Positions 50,671 to 63,280 of a stretch of DNA of 64,000 nt are shown piece after piece. The position numbers and the translations under genes are program-made. The DNA is from Hippasteria phrygiana. Its lineage: Eukaryota; Echinodermata; Asteroidea; Valvatida; Goniasteridae. A model generated the notes under the pieces. That model did no database searches. It had not been told where the DNA came from and worked only from the letters and a program-made list of their open reading frames with translations. How positions within the stretch are numbered: the stretch's first letter is position 1; each line of letters starts with the position of its first letter. The stretch lies in assembly GCA_037893225.1 (NCBI GenBank), contig JAZGUH010000363.1:1116001-1180000 (forward strand), given 5' to 3'.

Positions 50671-51566
50671 TTAATGACAAAAAGCTTAGTAAAATGGAGT
50701 TTTGACTGGTAACCTGATTTTATTAAGCAAGTATTTGTGTGCTTCAATAAAGCTTCGTGCTTAAGCAGCTCTATGAAATTAGCCCCAGGTTAAAAAGGTA
50801 TTACTGTGTACCTACACTGTTATTCTCCTGTGTAAAAAACCGCTGTGTAGAAATGATTTTAAACAACCATGTGTAATTATTGAACAAGGTTGTGTGATCA
50901 TATCCAAGTTGTGTAAATGCTAGGTTGTGTAAATGCATATAAATCGATAATGTCGCCAAAACTGAATTTAAACAACTGTTGTGTAGACTTTAAAGCACGT
51001 GACAAGAAAAAAACCAATCACGAAGTATGACCAATCAGAAATGAGGAAATTTGTATTCACAAAAGTCAGGTTAAATTGCCGTGTTTAGTCCAAAAAGAAG
51101 AAAACTTTTTTTGTTTTAATAGATTTCAGAAATTGAAAGCGCTATGCCGGTACTCACCCTTTCTCCTATTACACAGTTTCGAAAAACTGTTCTCGAAAAC
51201 AAAAATTGAGGACGTTTTTGCCCTTTCTGTAACATTAATTTGTATGCATTTGCAAAATCAAGGTGTGGAAAGCTTTTGATAGACTTGCCAAACGGCCCTC
51301 TCGAAATCAGTAATGGCTGAAAATTAGCCCGCACTCAAAGAAAGTGAATGAGCATATAAAATACTACAGACTTGGAAACTTTGCTTTTTTGTCCGTATTT
51401 TGGGATTCCCTTGTCGCAGCTCTTTGCAGTTGTTTCTGTCACAGCGCCCTCCATGTGGTATAAGCCAGAGCAATATTTTCTGATGAGTCGTTTCACGAGA
51501 ACGGCATGTTCAATTTTCATAAAATGTGTGCTAAAATTACGGCAAAAATAAAGAAAAACTCCTTAA

Positions 51567-52049
51567 AGGTAGTGTACATGATTGGTCATTGTTGCAATTT
51601 TTAGAAATGGGCGGATTTGGGGGTTAGTATTTTATAGGAAATGTCGTTCCACTGATCTGTTCAAAGTTTTGCGTTGTTGGACGGCGTAAGAAACGAGAGA
51701 AAAACGGCGCTCGTTTTTAACCGTCAGGGGGTGATAGTCTTTAGTCAAGGCGCGCGTAGCTACCTGGACGCGTGACGCGCCCCGAATGCCAGCATGTCCA
51801 TGGCGCGCCACTCGTCCAGGTAGCCACGCGCGCCTTGACTAAAGGTTACAGGGCAGTTTTCCAACGATTTCCAGCTGGAAATCGTTGAAAAACGATATAA
51901 ATTTCCACTTTTCTTGACAACAACAGTACACCATGTGCCATCATTTCACAGGATGATTGAGACTATTATTAACTTACAGTCTAGATAGTAAGGTATTTCG
52001 TAATAGTTCATAAAAAAAAATGGAGGATTACTAATCGTGTACACTACAT
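51567..52049. mobile_element. TTAA-flanked MITE, copy 3
   Basis: Same family, flanked by TTAA (51563-51566 and 52050-52053), with the internal palindrome at 51736-51848. It lies outside the duplicated segment. Confidence 0.9.
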
Positions 52050-52053
52050 TTAA

Positions 52054-52777
52054 AGGCACAGTTTACGAAAACAAATCTTCGTTACGATAATATAATAGAA
52101 AATGTACAGGAGGGCGAAGATCTTGCCCCTTAGCACTTTTTTTCTCAAACTGGCAAAATTCACATGTGGTAACAAGTGTTTATCATGAGAAATGGTATTT
52201 TTCATAAAACTATACGGAAGAATTTATTAGTTACCATGTGGTCACTATGCACAAAACTTGATTTTCAAGACCTTTTTGGGCATCTGTTTCACGGCCTATT
52301 ATCCTGGGTAGTCTGATCAGTGGATTATAAAAACCGGTCTTTTCGTATGCATGGCCAAGGGATGCGGTTAACTTGCAGACGGCGACAGGTCAATTTTTGC
52401 AAACTCTTAAACTGAGGTCGAGGCTTTTGTGGACACTCTCTCCTCATATATTCGAGAGTTAAGTCAGTTTGATGTCACTCTGCCTTTTTGTTTGAATTAT
52501 AATATTGTGAAAACTAAAAAAAAATAATAATAACACGACCAAGTATTTTTGGTAGTTAAAAGAAATGCAGTTACGTAGTCCTTGTTTGTAACAAAACGGG
52601 AGTGGGTTTGTGAGTGGTTTACTCAAACAATCAACATTTTAATTAAGTCGGTGCAAAAACAATCGTTGTAGATATTGCATGCATGTTTTATGTATAGATA
52701 TTTTAAAATCACAAATAAAATATATGTACAGTTATTGTGGTGCACCTGTCTCAAGTGTATGTCATATATACAAAGAT
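52054..52777. other. Non-coding, nothing recognised
   Basis: No gene or clear repeat is seen. Confidence 0.4.
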
Positions 52778-53140
52778 AATAATGGGGTTTGTGCACGCTG
52801 AGTTCTACTGCACCGTTCTGAGGCGTCTGAGGGACCGGGAGAACATTCGGCGCAAACGGCCTGAACTGTGGCGCGCTGGCAATTGGGTGCTCCAACATGA
52901 CAATGCGCCCGCTCACAGCGCGTTGAAAACGCGCAAGTTTCTCGCCCACAACAACACAATCGTCGCTCCCCACCCCCCTACTCGCCGGGTTTGACTCCCT
53001 GCGATTTTTGTCTGTTCCCTAAAATGAAGTTCAAGCTGAAGGGTCGCCGTTTTGACACTGTGGAGGAGATCCAGCGAGAATCAGCGAAAAACTGTCAAGT
53101 TGACGTGATTTCCAGTGAACGCACATTGCACTTGTGAATA
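52778..53140 (+). pseudogene. Mariner transposase, C-terminal fragment
   Basis: The translation contains FYCTVLRRLRDRENIRRKRP, then WVLQHDNAPAH (second catalytic Asp), and, after a one-base phase change near 52975, YSPGLTPCDFCLFPK (third catalytic Asp of the D,D34D triad) and LKGRRFDTVEEIQRES. The N-terminal DNA-binding half is absent and I found no TIRs. It is a dead relic, distinct from the Tc1 copy at 23.0 kb. Confidence 0.9.
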
Positions 53141-53329
53141 ACAAAATAACATAGAATTTAATTTAACCGTAAAGTTACTGCAAGAAACATTTTGAAAAAG
53201 CTTAAGAGTTCACCGTGACCCTTTAGTTACTGCAAAAACGCATGACAATTGACAACATGTGCATTTTTTAAAGTCTTGGTGTCAATTTCTGTGCAGAATG
53301 TTTCTTTTGACATCATTATCATATACTCA

Positions 53330-53497
53330 GCACGATATGGGGCAGAGGGGTACCCCCTTTTGTTCCTATACCCTATACACTCGCCAGACTATTGTTACCT
53401 AACACATCCCCCCTAGACCTCTGAAAAGAATTCCTGAGATTCCAGGAACACAATGACCAACACAAAAGAGGGGGGTTCCCTCTGCCCCATATCGTGC
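53330..53497. mobile_element. 168-bp MITE next to the GPCR stop codon
   Basis: Inverted ends GCACGATATGGGGCAGAGGG and complement, about 34 bp each, with a short unique centre. The right end is one base from the GPCR stop codon (53499-53501), so it forms the start of the 3' UTR. I could not assign a target duplication. Confidence 0.85.
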
Positions 53498-53498
53498 A

Positions 53499-55049
53499 TC
53501 ATATGTCATCACCAACAGACGATATGTCTTGCGGAACGGACATGCACCTCTTGCAGAACAGCCGCCTGAACGCCCTTCTGAAGTCCAAGCTAAACCCGTA
53601 CAGAAAAGGGTTAAGGGTCGAGTTCAGGTAGGCCAGCCAATAAGTGGCGTAGTACTGTTTTTTTGGTATACAGTTGCAGAATGCATTGATGGGGAACATG
53701 ATCACAAACGGGATCCAGCAGACCAGGAATATGATGACGATGATGCCGAGTGTTCTTGCCGTTCGTCGGTTCAAGGCCGCGTGTTTTAAACGTATTTTCC
53801 TCATGCGTAACTTCTTCATCTCGTCGGCGGTGACTGTCATCCCGTGGTTCTCTGCAACTCTCTGTGATACGGACTTTAATGGTGTCCGGGGTAAGGTGCT
53901 ATCGGCGGATCCGTCAGGCTCTATGCTGGGCCTACTGATGCCAACGCCAATACCGTTTGTGTTAATGACGTCATTGGGGTTGGCGTCATGAAACACAGGC
54001 TCTTCATTGGCTAGTTCGTGTAGTGACTTCGTGCTGGCCGAAAATCCCCGATTCGTGTAAACGGATGGGGGTGACATGGATGTGGTGTCGGATAGATTTG
54101 TAGTGTTGCTCAAATCCGGATTCCCCAGATGTTCTTTGTCATCTTGCTTCTTATGCGCATCCTTATCTTCGTCTTCAAACGTCACCAAGGATTTGAACTG
54201 GCTCCTGACTGAGATGTATACATTAGCGTAGAGGAAAACCATTGCGAACATTGGGGCGTAATAGATGACCACGGTAGACACCAACACATAGATTGGATTC
54301 GTCAGGTAGGTACATTTGTACTCGTCAAAGTCTCCGGACAGGACGCGAAAGGCAATGATCGCCGGTACCCAACAAACGGCCGAAATCATCCATATCGATG
54401 CTACGTAGGTCAATGCTCTTCGTTGGCTTCGTCTGCCAAGGTGCTTTAGGGGTTGCGTAATGGCCCAGTAGCGGTCCAGTGATATCATACAGAGGCTGAG
54501 CATGGATGCGGTGCAGCACATGAAATCAATAGTGATCCACAGGTCGCAGACGATACCACCCAGAGCCCAGAAACCCAGGATTGAGTAGGACGCCATGCAC
54601 GGCACGACAACGGCTCCCACAATGCAATCGGCCACGGCCAGGCTGATGATGTAATAGTTGCTGAGTCTGCGCAGTTTGCGATCGATAATGACGAGCATGA
54701 TGATCATAATATTTGGGATGACGGTGACAAGAAATATCAATGTGGCGACGATCACGATCAGGGCGTAGGTTGAAAAGGGCACCTCGTTGACTTCAGCCGA
54801 TGGCGATGTCAGATCGGTTATCAACATCGATGTTTCGGTATAGGTGCTCTGCATCACTTCAGCCTTCCTGGTTTCAGAGATGCTTTCCATTCGCGTAATT
54901 TCTGTCATGATTATACTAGCCGGCGAGGTGTCGTCCGCCGCCATCTGTGAGGTCGTGTTTTCTGCAGCCATAGTGTATCGGTTTGGTACCGGGTGGGATT
55001 TTGTCACTTTCACGTCGAATTGATGTTTCACGTCGAGTTGATGTTTCAT
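53499..55049 (-). CDS. Class A G-protein-coupled receptor, amine-like, single exon
   Basis: The 516-aa open frame has seven hydrophobic helices. Family marks are LAVAD (Asp141, 2.50), Cys168 and Cys246 (extracellular disulfide), WITIDF with Asp175 (3.32, the amine-binding Asp), DRY (192-194), a third intracellular loop of about 150 residues, FLVCWIPF in helix 6 (Cys444, Trp445) and NPFLY (480-484), then a basic C-terminal helix with cysteines. It should sense a biogenic amine at the plasma membrane. Subtype is not decidable: helix 3 resembles serotonin, dopamine and adrenergic receptors, and helix 7 resembles histamine or muscarinic ones. The N-terminus has an NTT glycosylation site. Met27 (54971) is a possible alternative start, because the first residues are a short tandem repeat. 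Confidence 0.93.
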   Translation of the reverse strand: MKHQLDVKHQFDVKVTKSHPVPNRYTMAAENTTSQMAADDTSPASIIMTEITRMESISETRKAEVMQSTYTETSMLITDLTSPSAEVNEVPFSTYALIVIVATLIFLVTVIPNIMIIMLVIIDRKLRRLSNYYIISLAVADCIVGAVVVPCMASYSILGFWALGGIVCDLWITIDFMCCTASMLSLCMISLDRYWAITQPLKHLGRRSQRRALTYVASIWMISAVCWVPAIIAFRVLSGDFDEYKCTYLTNPIYVLVSTVVIYYAPMFAMVFLYANVYISVRSQFKSLVTFEDEDKDAHKKQDDKEHLGNPDLSNTTNLSDTTSMSPPSVYTNRGFSASTKSLHELANEEPVFHDANPNDVINTNGIGVGISRPSIEPDGSADSTLPRTPLKSVSQRVAENHGMTVTADEMKKLRMRKIRLKHAALNRRTARTLGIIVIIFLVCWIPFVIMFPINAFCNCIPKKQYYATYWLAYLNSTLNPFLYGFSLDFRRAFRRLFCKRCMSVPQDISSVGDDI

Positions 55050-58000
55050 ATTTGGCCGCTGATTCTCAACTCCTTTATTACATAAACCAGACCTGCTTCA
55101 CCAATCACCCAATCAGGTGGGATACAATGCACACGTCACGCCTCGGTGGCAATGAATTCGGACTTATATTGGTCGAGAGATTCATCTCGGAGATGAGGTG
55201 ATTGTGGAGCGCTGCTTTTCTTTCCAACGTGCAGTTCGTACCAGGATTCGTTTCTTTGCCGTGTAGTTCAATCTCGTGGAAACCATTTGTATGAAATTGG
55301 CTCACCTGAAAGATATGAAGAAATAGTACAGGATTTTCGGGCTACCAATGATTCACAATGTACAATTTATACTTTGAAAAATATCAAATCTAAAAGTCCA
55401 AACAACTCGTATAAAATTTAGATTGATTTCAAGAGAACGTGTTCATATAAAACACAATGCGGCTACCTTTTCAGTAGAAAGTAAAACAATTGTCGTTGCA
55501 CCGCAACGATTTAATCACATTCGCCCACTGTCGTTGTGTATTCGCGTGTAATCCTTCCTCTTCTTTGCAATTCTTTGCAATTCGTTGTGACTCTTACCGC
55601 TTCGTTGTTAAGATCGCCGCATTGCCTCGTTCTTTCTGCGTCGAGTTTTTTTTACTACATTCGTTTGTAAATCAAGTTGATTCGCAAATATTGTCCTGTT
55701 GATTCGTTCCTCAACCAGATCTGGCAATCCTGATGGTGGGCATGTTTTGAAATTATTCGTGGCCTAATAAATCGTTGTACCAATTTCGTACTGTTTCCTT
55801 GTGGTTCGCTAAAGAAATTGCCACAGTGGGACTGGGGCTTAACGAATAATGTGTACAAAGCTAATCTTGATACCAAAGGCGCATCGCAAAAAAATGTCGA
55901 TCGGGCAATTTATAATATCGATCGCCGCTTTGCTTGCAACTTTTTTACCGGCGCGGCATGCAATTGCAGCTGACGCGTGGAAAAGCGAGTGTCGAATATT
56001 CGGTCAAACCTAGTTTCGAATAATCGAATACTTATTCGAAAATGAACAGCCCTAGAATGAGCGTAGCAGTTGACATAAACATTGAGAGAAAAAAAACACC
56101 CATCGATTTAAAGAATTGGAGTAAATAGCTGTCCATGTGGACCTTCACGTTGGTTACGTTTGCCAGACTAAAGTAAAACTTAGTTATTATTTATAGTTAC
56201 AATAAATTGCTCTAAAAAGAGACACAATTACGGACGTCATAACTACAATGTATTTGGTGCCCCTTGTAGCACAGGTTATATTATACTACATCAGATTACA
56301 ACAAGTGACCGTACACTGTAAAACAAATTGGGCAAAGTTTGACAAATGTCTTGCTCAAAATTGGTGCAAATATCAACTTCCCAACTTCTGGTCAGAAACT
56401 TCCCAACTGTCTTTAGCAAGCCGTTGTTACCAGAAGTTGGGCAAAAGAGGTTCACCAAATGGTTGGTCCACGAGCTTTCACCAATACAGTTGTTCATGCA
56501 TGTTGTGCATTTTATTGGTTATTTCATTTTGAACAAAGATGGTCTCTTGATTTCAATATTTTATTGGTCAAAGCTTTTCCCCCACAAATGGGGCCCTCTT
56601 TTATCATTGATTGGATTTGTTTTTCTTAACAAATTTATGATGTCTCTTTATTTGTATTTATATTTATGTTCAATCAACTCGAAGTCTGGAGAACGTTTTC
56701 CGATGTCGTGATGGTTTCTGAAGTTGGCTTTAAGTCTAAATATGCTGATCCCGGGTCTGGTTAGCGTTACTTTCAAATACATTACAGTCACCTTCACCAA
56801 CATTACCATCATGATCACGGTGCACAAGTAATGTATAAAAGCCTCACATCATTTAGTTATAGCTGCCTGTAGAACGACCGCCTAGGCGGCCAGCCGTCTA
56901 CTCCATGGTACTACGAAGTAGTTGTCATGTTGTCCAAAATACAGATTACCATCGAAGACATGGTGGCCTATGTGAATCACTGATCACCTTATTAAAATAT
57001 ATTGTCAAACATTCGTAAGCCAGCTCACAAGATCAGATATTTCGGGCAGTTTCAACTTGAAGTTGAACCGAGACGAGAGAGCGTACAGACAGCTCTACTC
57101 ACCGGCCATTACTCGATGCGATGTGTGCACGGTAACGTTACCCGGCGGACTGATCGCACGTGCATAAGGCGCGCGATAAATGTAACAAGTTATACCACGG
57201 TACGCGCTACTCTCCCAAAACCCAGAAATTTGTCAAATCCAGACCAATATTTGGAAGCTTTTTTGGAGGACTGCCAATTTTCCTTCCCAAATATACAACG
57301 TATTGAAGTGCTCAAGTTAAATCACTGTATAGTTTATATAGGTTTAATGAACAAATGTGGGGTTTATTCTCTGCTTCAAACGCTAAGCAGCGAGCCTGAA
57401 CTTTCTTGTCAGCTTAGTTTTTCCTAATTTGTCACATTTTAGATCCTCCATCATGACCAAACGTTTGACACAAACAGACCAGTGAAAAGGTAACTGTTGT
57501 TCCCCAATAGGTTGTTCATTTTGTTGGGCAAACTGTTGCCCAAACAAAAATTGACCAACTCAGTTGGGGTAATTGAGTTATGAAACATTTGGTCAAATTT
57601 TACAAATTTTTTTTCAAACGTATTTCAACAATTTAGAGCACCTGGTGTTGGGTAACATTTTTGGAAAATGACCAACATTTGTACTAAAAATTACAAACCT
57701 CTAGGTAAATCATATTTGCCAAATTTTTCTGACATTCAGTGAGGTAAACATTACTCGCATACCGGGCAAAAATAAAGGAGAAAAAACATGCAAAGTGTTC
57801 TCTTTTTCAAAATAGGAAGGAAAAGGGTCTTAACTTCTTTTTCAATTTCTCTTTTCATGCCCGCCAGGAAGTATTTTCCAAGATGGCCGGCCATTTTTAA
57901 GGTGGCTACTCTAGACCGTGGAATCCATCATCAATTTCCTGTCGCCTTTTGCATATTCTATTTTGATTTCTTTGAAGAAACAAATCACATGAGAAAAAAC

Positions 58001-58480
58001 AAACAAACAAACAAACAAACACAATATCACATGAGACAAAACAAACATCAGAGATATAGTCGAATTCATCACAAGTTCCAGCAAGTCCCTGCAAGTCCAT
58101 CACAAGCCCTTCAGTCCTAATTCTAATCACAAGCTATTCAAATGAGCTTTGACAAAGGCATTCCTTTGTCATTGTTCATCCTGTTACTTTCGACTGGCTT
58201 TATGAAAGTACTTCTGACTGGACTTGCGAAAGGACTTGTAAAAGGACCTGCAGGGACTCGACTGCAACTCTGACAAACATACACAGACCCCGATGTGGCC
58301 TCTAAAAAGGAAAGGGACGGGACGCTTAATTAACATTCTTTTTAGTACTTGACCTGATGCATCCACAAATGATTGATCATTTGTTGTCGCGTTGTGCAAA
58401 AGTCTTTCGGTTGAAGGTATCAGGTGTGTTTCAATCGACACAACTGAGGAACTTTTTAGGGGCGAGACCTCCGTGAACCT
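55050..58480. other. Non-coding, nothing recognised
   Basis: Upstream region of the GPCR and beyond. Open frames such as 56248-56711 and 57002-57427 show no domain or codon pattern that I would trust. The GPCR promoter and any 5' non-coding exon should lie just above 55050 but cannot be defined. Confidence 0.4.
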
Positions 58481-58483
58481 ATC

Positions 58484-58550
58484 TAATATAATAATAATAA
58501 TTCGAATTAGAATTATAATAATAATAATAATAATAATAATTCTAATAATT
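58484..58550 (+). repeat. (TAA)n microsatellite, interrupted
   Basis: Two AAT/TAA runs flank TTCGAATTAGAATT, forming a partly inverted AT-rich microsatellite. Confidence 0.9.
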
Positions 58551-61059
58551 GTAATAAATCTATACCGTCAATGCATTTTGTTTCTGCACAATTTGTAATT
58601 GGTGAATCCTAATTCAAGGGTTTTAAATTACAAAGATACATTTTTGTCATACAGTAACATTTGTAGCAGATGGTAAATTAAAAAAATATAAACCATTTAA
58701 TTTATCAATAAATATTTATCGTTAAACCACCATACAAGATATTTTGTTATTAACGAACTCGTAATTTAGTATCTTTCCTGCACCAATGTTTTCCAGACGG
58801 TCACGTGGTTTGTTGCAAAGCAACAATGAACCTTGCCGTTTTGAAGTCGCGCTCCCAAAGGTTAATAGGTTTCCCTCCACAATTGAGCAGTGAGTTGTAA
58901 TATAATGATTATTTGCCGTTCGGTCTGAAATGGGATTTTAATGACTTGAATACATTTAACATAGTGGTCATTTTAGGTACAGTTATGCCCTAAATTATTC
59001 ATGCCAAATTCGGGGTATTGTGAATCATTTCATTTATTATTTCTACCATTATGCTAATGATGTGAAACCGAAATATATGTAGATTTGTACATGCCAACTA
59101 CAAGTCATTAAGTAAAGCCTAAGTTCCGCCAATCCAGCTTCTATTTATGAGAGAAAAGCAAACTACCAGATTGTTCATGGGGTATGAATAATTTTGGGCA
59201 TAACTGTAAATATAACTTTCTAGGCTCTTTTTGTGGGAGTTTAGGGAGTGCTTACGAAATTTAAGTTTTATGTTAAAGAAAATTGCTCATATTCATTAGC
59301 CACAAAACAGGAAGTTATAATAACAGAGGCACAAAAGTCTGGTGTCTCCACACCGTTGTGTACAAAACCCCCCCAAAAAACCTTTTTAAAAACATTTTCG
59401 TAAAGAAGGTTTAATGTATCAGTTGATTTCCGTATTAAGTAGTTCCTTTGGAATTCCTTGTCTTTCATTTGTACCTTCCTCATTGGAAACCGGAAATCCT
59501 GGTTCTTGTTCAACATCTGATATAAATTCCTGGTGTTATTTTTTTTGTTACGGTTTATTGTAGTGCTGACATTGCGAGTCATCTACTATGAAAAACTTGC
59601 AGTCATTTGCTCAATGTCCCTCACCACACAGTGCTTAACACGGTAAATTCCCCACAAAACATGCACTTCTTCCAAACTTTTGCCCGTTTGGAAAGAGTGA
59701 TGATACATACTTAACCAGCTAGCTCAGATTTTGAAAGTATAAACCATACTCTTTAAGATGATCACACTTTTAATGCACAGAATGGTGGAGGAAATAGGGC
59801 TTTTTTAGTTGAAAAATGTGCATAAACACGACAAATCTTGATTTTCTTTAGAGGTCAACACGTTTTCCGGCAGTTTTTTCTGGGGTATGTTCACTAAATC
59901 GAACAGCAATTTGTTTCTGTCTGTCGTACCGATCCAGCTCGCACGGCAGAATAAAGTGCATGAACTGCTCTTTCCAGCGATATAACAATCGTTTTGATTG
60001 GAGGATGGGATAGAGGGGCTTTTTTCAATCCAATTAATGCACTCCTTTCTTTTCCGACAAACCGCATTGTAACTCACTGTATCGTACCATACATAAAAGG
60101 GGTGCTAAAAATCGAGTCAATCAATTTACTACTGTAACAAGTAAAACATGTTAAATAGATGTTTGTATTTCTCAGACACTTTAACTAGAAAGTAGTCAGT
60201 GTCAAGATACATTCATAAACTTGCCCATTTTGTAACATAACATGGGAAGGCTGTTTGCGCCACGATTAGTTATAATCCCTCTAAAGTAATGGATGCGTCC
60301 GTTGACCTTGATACCTTGTCCACACACGTCGCGCTGGGTGTACCCACATGTGTACAACAACATGGTATTTTATGGACATTTTGCATTTTTACAATTGTTT
60401 TAATATATACAATCCCAGAGACTACATGTCTCCGGTGGTGGGCAGCCCTTCGTTTCTTTCAGTTGATTAAGTTTAATCTAGTCTCGAATCAAGGCTACAC
60501 CTTTCAAGCGGCAATTTCCTTGAGCACAAAGCTGTTCAGGGCAGGCATGTGGTACCAGTGGGTATATTAAAAATGAAGATCCCATTCAGTTATGGGGACC
60601 CATCAAAATGATAAGAAACAGGGACGTTTTAATTTGAGGGAGGGTCATTACATTAATCCTGTGTGCATTTAACCGTTGAGTGTTATTTCCAGCAAAGTGT
60701 ATTTTAGTATTCAATATTCAATTTAATTGTGTGGGGTGTGTTATTAATTGAATTGAGTATTATGTCAATGTGCGAATAATTCACTTGAAAACACTCAGGC
60801 GGTTTAGCCTGAACAAAAGATAAAGGTCACTCGTCATTGTGGAAGGGGAAAGTAAACCTGTCGCAAAGAGAGCCAACTGCTAAGACAATAAAAAGTATTT
60901 TCAGATATTTGTAATGATTGTTGATGTGTCGTACAGGCTGGGCGTATGCTGCTTCAACACGAAAATCGCATTATAGGAAGAACATCGTCAGTTACACGAC
61001 AACCAGCTTTTGTTTCTATTTGATGGAAGTCGCCCAATACAAGACTATAAAAAGCCACT
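58551..61059. other. Non-coding, nothing recognised
   Basis: No gene, RNA gene or transposon was recognised. Confidence 0.4.
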
Positions 61060-62288
61060 GTAGGTAAAAGGCTACAGCAGAGGTGGTGGGGTTGGCCACA
61101 TTTTAGGTTGCCAGCTCTACCACCCTTGTCGAATTATTCAAAAGCACATTATACGTTTAAAACCCTTCAAGAGCCGAGGGCGAAATATGGTCCTGTCTAT
61201 ATAGCTATTTTGCGATAGTGTTGCAGTCAGAAATTTTTCCCTCTGAGCCTCTATGACTTTTTCGGCTGTCGTATTCCGCTGATTTTGACACCTTTTTTTC
61301 AAACCGGGGGCATGGGGGCACCCCGGATGCCCATGTTGTTAAATGTGCATTAAATTAACAGTAATATGAGTGACACCTCGTCTTCCTTTTTAATTTATTG
61401 TTTCCCTCCTTTTTGTTTGAATTTCCGGGTGTGGGGGAAGTGCCCTCCCCCGCGACGCTCATGATCGGGGGTACCTTTATCTCGTGCAATGTAAAATTTT
61501 CCGATTGCTTCAACGACCTTGTATTCACAGAAACCTTGTATCCACAGAATTAGAATGGGGTGCGTCTTGTATACACTGCACACTAACTACATAACCTTTG
61601 GTTATTTGGAATGACATTTTACACAGGTAGTTATCATATAGGCATCTCATTTGCATACTTAATTTCATAAACATCCATTGTTGTTTGGCAGAGAATGGGG
61701 AGGGGGCGTGGCGGAACCCAATTACGGCTGAGTACCCCCCCCCCCCCCCAAAAAAAAAAACATCAATCTAGCCGTTTTATTGTTAGAGACAATACATAAT
61801 ATGGGTAGATTTCCAGAAATGAGTCTTTTCGATAAAATTTTTTTCCAATGAAAAAAATATGCAAGGTTTAACTTTAAAATTTTTTTTAGATGAGTATCGA
61901 TCTACTACGCAGAACAGATTCTTTATTAAAGACATTCTTTCCGTGCTCTTTTCGACATTCGTCTCGAAACTATTTTAAAATGTCTTTTCTCTATAATTAT
62001 AGCAATTAAAATTTCATTCTATTTTAAATGAGACAACCCGTCCACTATCAGGCCAGGAATACAAAACAGTCTTTAAATAAAGCAGAAAACATGTTACACG
62101 AAGTCATTTTCCTCTAAAGTCAGGATAGCGCCATCAAAATTCCAAGCTTGTAAATGACAGCAAGAGTGGAACGCTTTTCTTTAAAAAGCGTCCCCGAAAA
62201 TCATCCATTTTATCGCTACCAATATTTCTATCGCAGTGTTTTCCCAACATGTGAATTACATTCTCATGCCGTGGGTAATTCTGGTCTT

Positions 62289-62290
<2 letters not shown>

Positions 62291-62332
<42 letters not shown>
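62291..62332 (+). repeat. Poly-G tract (42 G)
   Basis: An uninterrupted run of 42 G, the longest in the window. The frame that reads through it on either strand is not a gene. Confidence 0.95.
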
Positions 62333-62333
<1 letters not shown>

Positions 62334-63252
62334 GTTTCACTAATATTCTGAATGTTTTATATTATCCTCTGTACACAAAATAGAGTTGAATTCCAATTCA
62401 GCCATGCCAGCCGCTTCAAATACTGACATTGCAATTTTCCCAGCACGAACAGTTCTAAAGAGAGAACTGCACACAAGTAAATTGAATGAGAAAGATAGGA
62501 CGTATGTCGTGCAAACAAAACTGCCCCGAATTCTCGCAGGCAAATGTCAATCTTCAAAAGATGAAACCATCAAACCAGTATTAAATTTAGCTAGGAAATG
62601 CGTATTTTTTTTGTGTGGACGTGTCCCGGAAAAGGATCTGGCGTTCTTTTGTGACAAAAAAGACTGACAATCTATTTCGGGTTTTTAATTATATCAGAGG
62701 CTCTGCGAATGATGTTCACCACTTTAATATGGGTGAATCGATGTGTGGGGACTTGGGGAAACATTAATGGCTCTTTTGAGCTCTGAATATGATTGGATAT
62801 GCTGGCTGATAATTGTCCGCGCTGTCAGTACGAATTTATCAGGGTTATTCTCCTTAAGTTTTTAGATGATCTAAAACAGCTCTTTAAACTTGAAAGCTTG
62901 GTGGTAAACAGGGGCGAATTGTATAGAGCTGCTTAAGCACAAAAATATGCTTAAAGATTAAGCAAACAACAGCTAAATACCAATCCCAAGCAATATACAT
63001 GTACATCACATGGAGTTTTGGCTGGTAACCTGATTTTATTAAGCAAGTATTTTTGTGCTTAAATAAAGCTTTGTGCTTATAAGCAGCTCTATGAAATTAG
63101 CCCCAGGTGAAAAGGATTTACTGTGTCCCTACGAAAACATCTTACTTATTCCTAAAACAGTCAACCTTGGTTGAGACAAAACAAACAAGACAGTCCAAAA
63201 TTACATTTTCTTTTGATTTCTTAAGAGAGAAACAGTTGCACATCGGGATAAG

Positions 63253-63280
63253 GGTGGGGGAGGGGGGGGGGGGGGGGGGG
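63253..63280 (+). repeat. G-rich tract
   Basis: AGGGTGGGGGAGG leads into an uninterrupted G run of about 20 bases. It resembles the other G runs and can form quadruplexes. Confidence 0.9.

Larger units (their letters stand above)
48185..51235 (+). repeat. Host segmental duplication, copy 1
   Basis: Matches 61060-63455 in the same orientation in a long series of blocks: GGTGGTGGGGTTGGCCACA, GGTAGTTATCATA, ATTTCCAGAAATGAGTCTTT, TTTTTAGATGATCTAAAACA, TGGTAACCTGATTTTATTAA and CAGAAATTGAAAGCGCT. Copy 1 has additional MITEs at 48701-49035, 49124-49592 and 50214-50670. No conserved gene is recognised in either copy. Confidence 0.88.

Noticed and set aside
56248..57427. Open frames of 94-141 codons downstream of the GPCR
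   Set aside because: No domain, no splice-site pattern and no repeat relation; length is within chance for AT-rich DNA.
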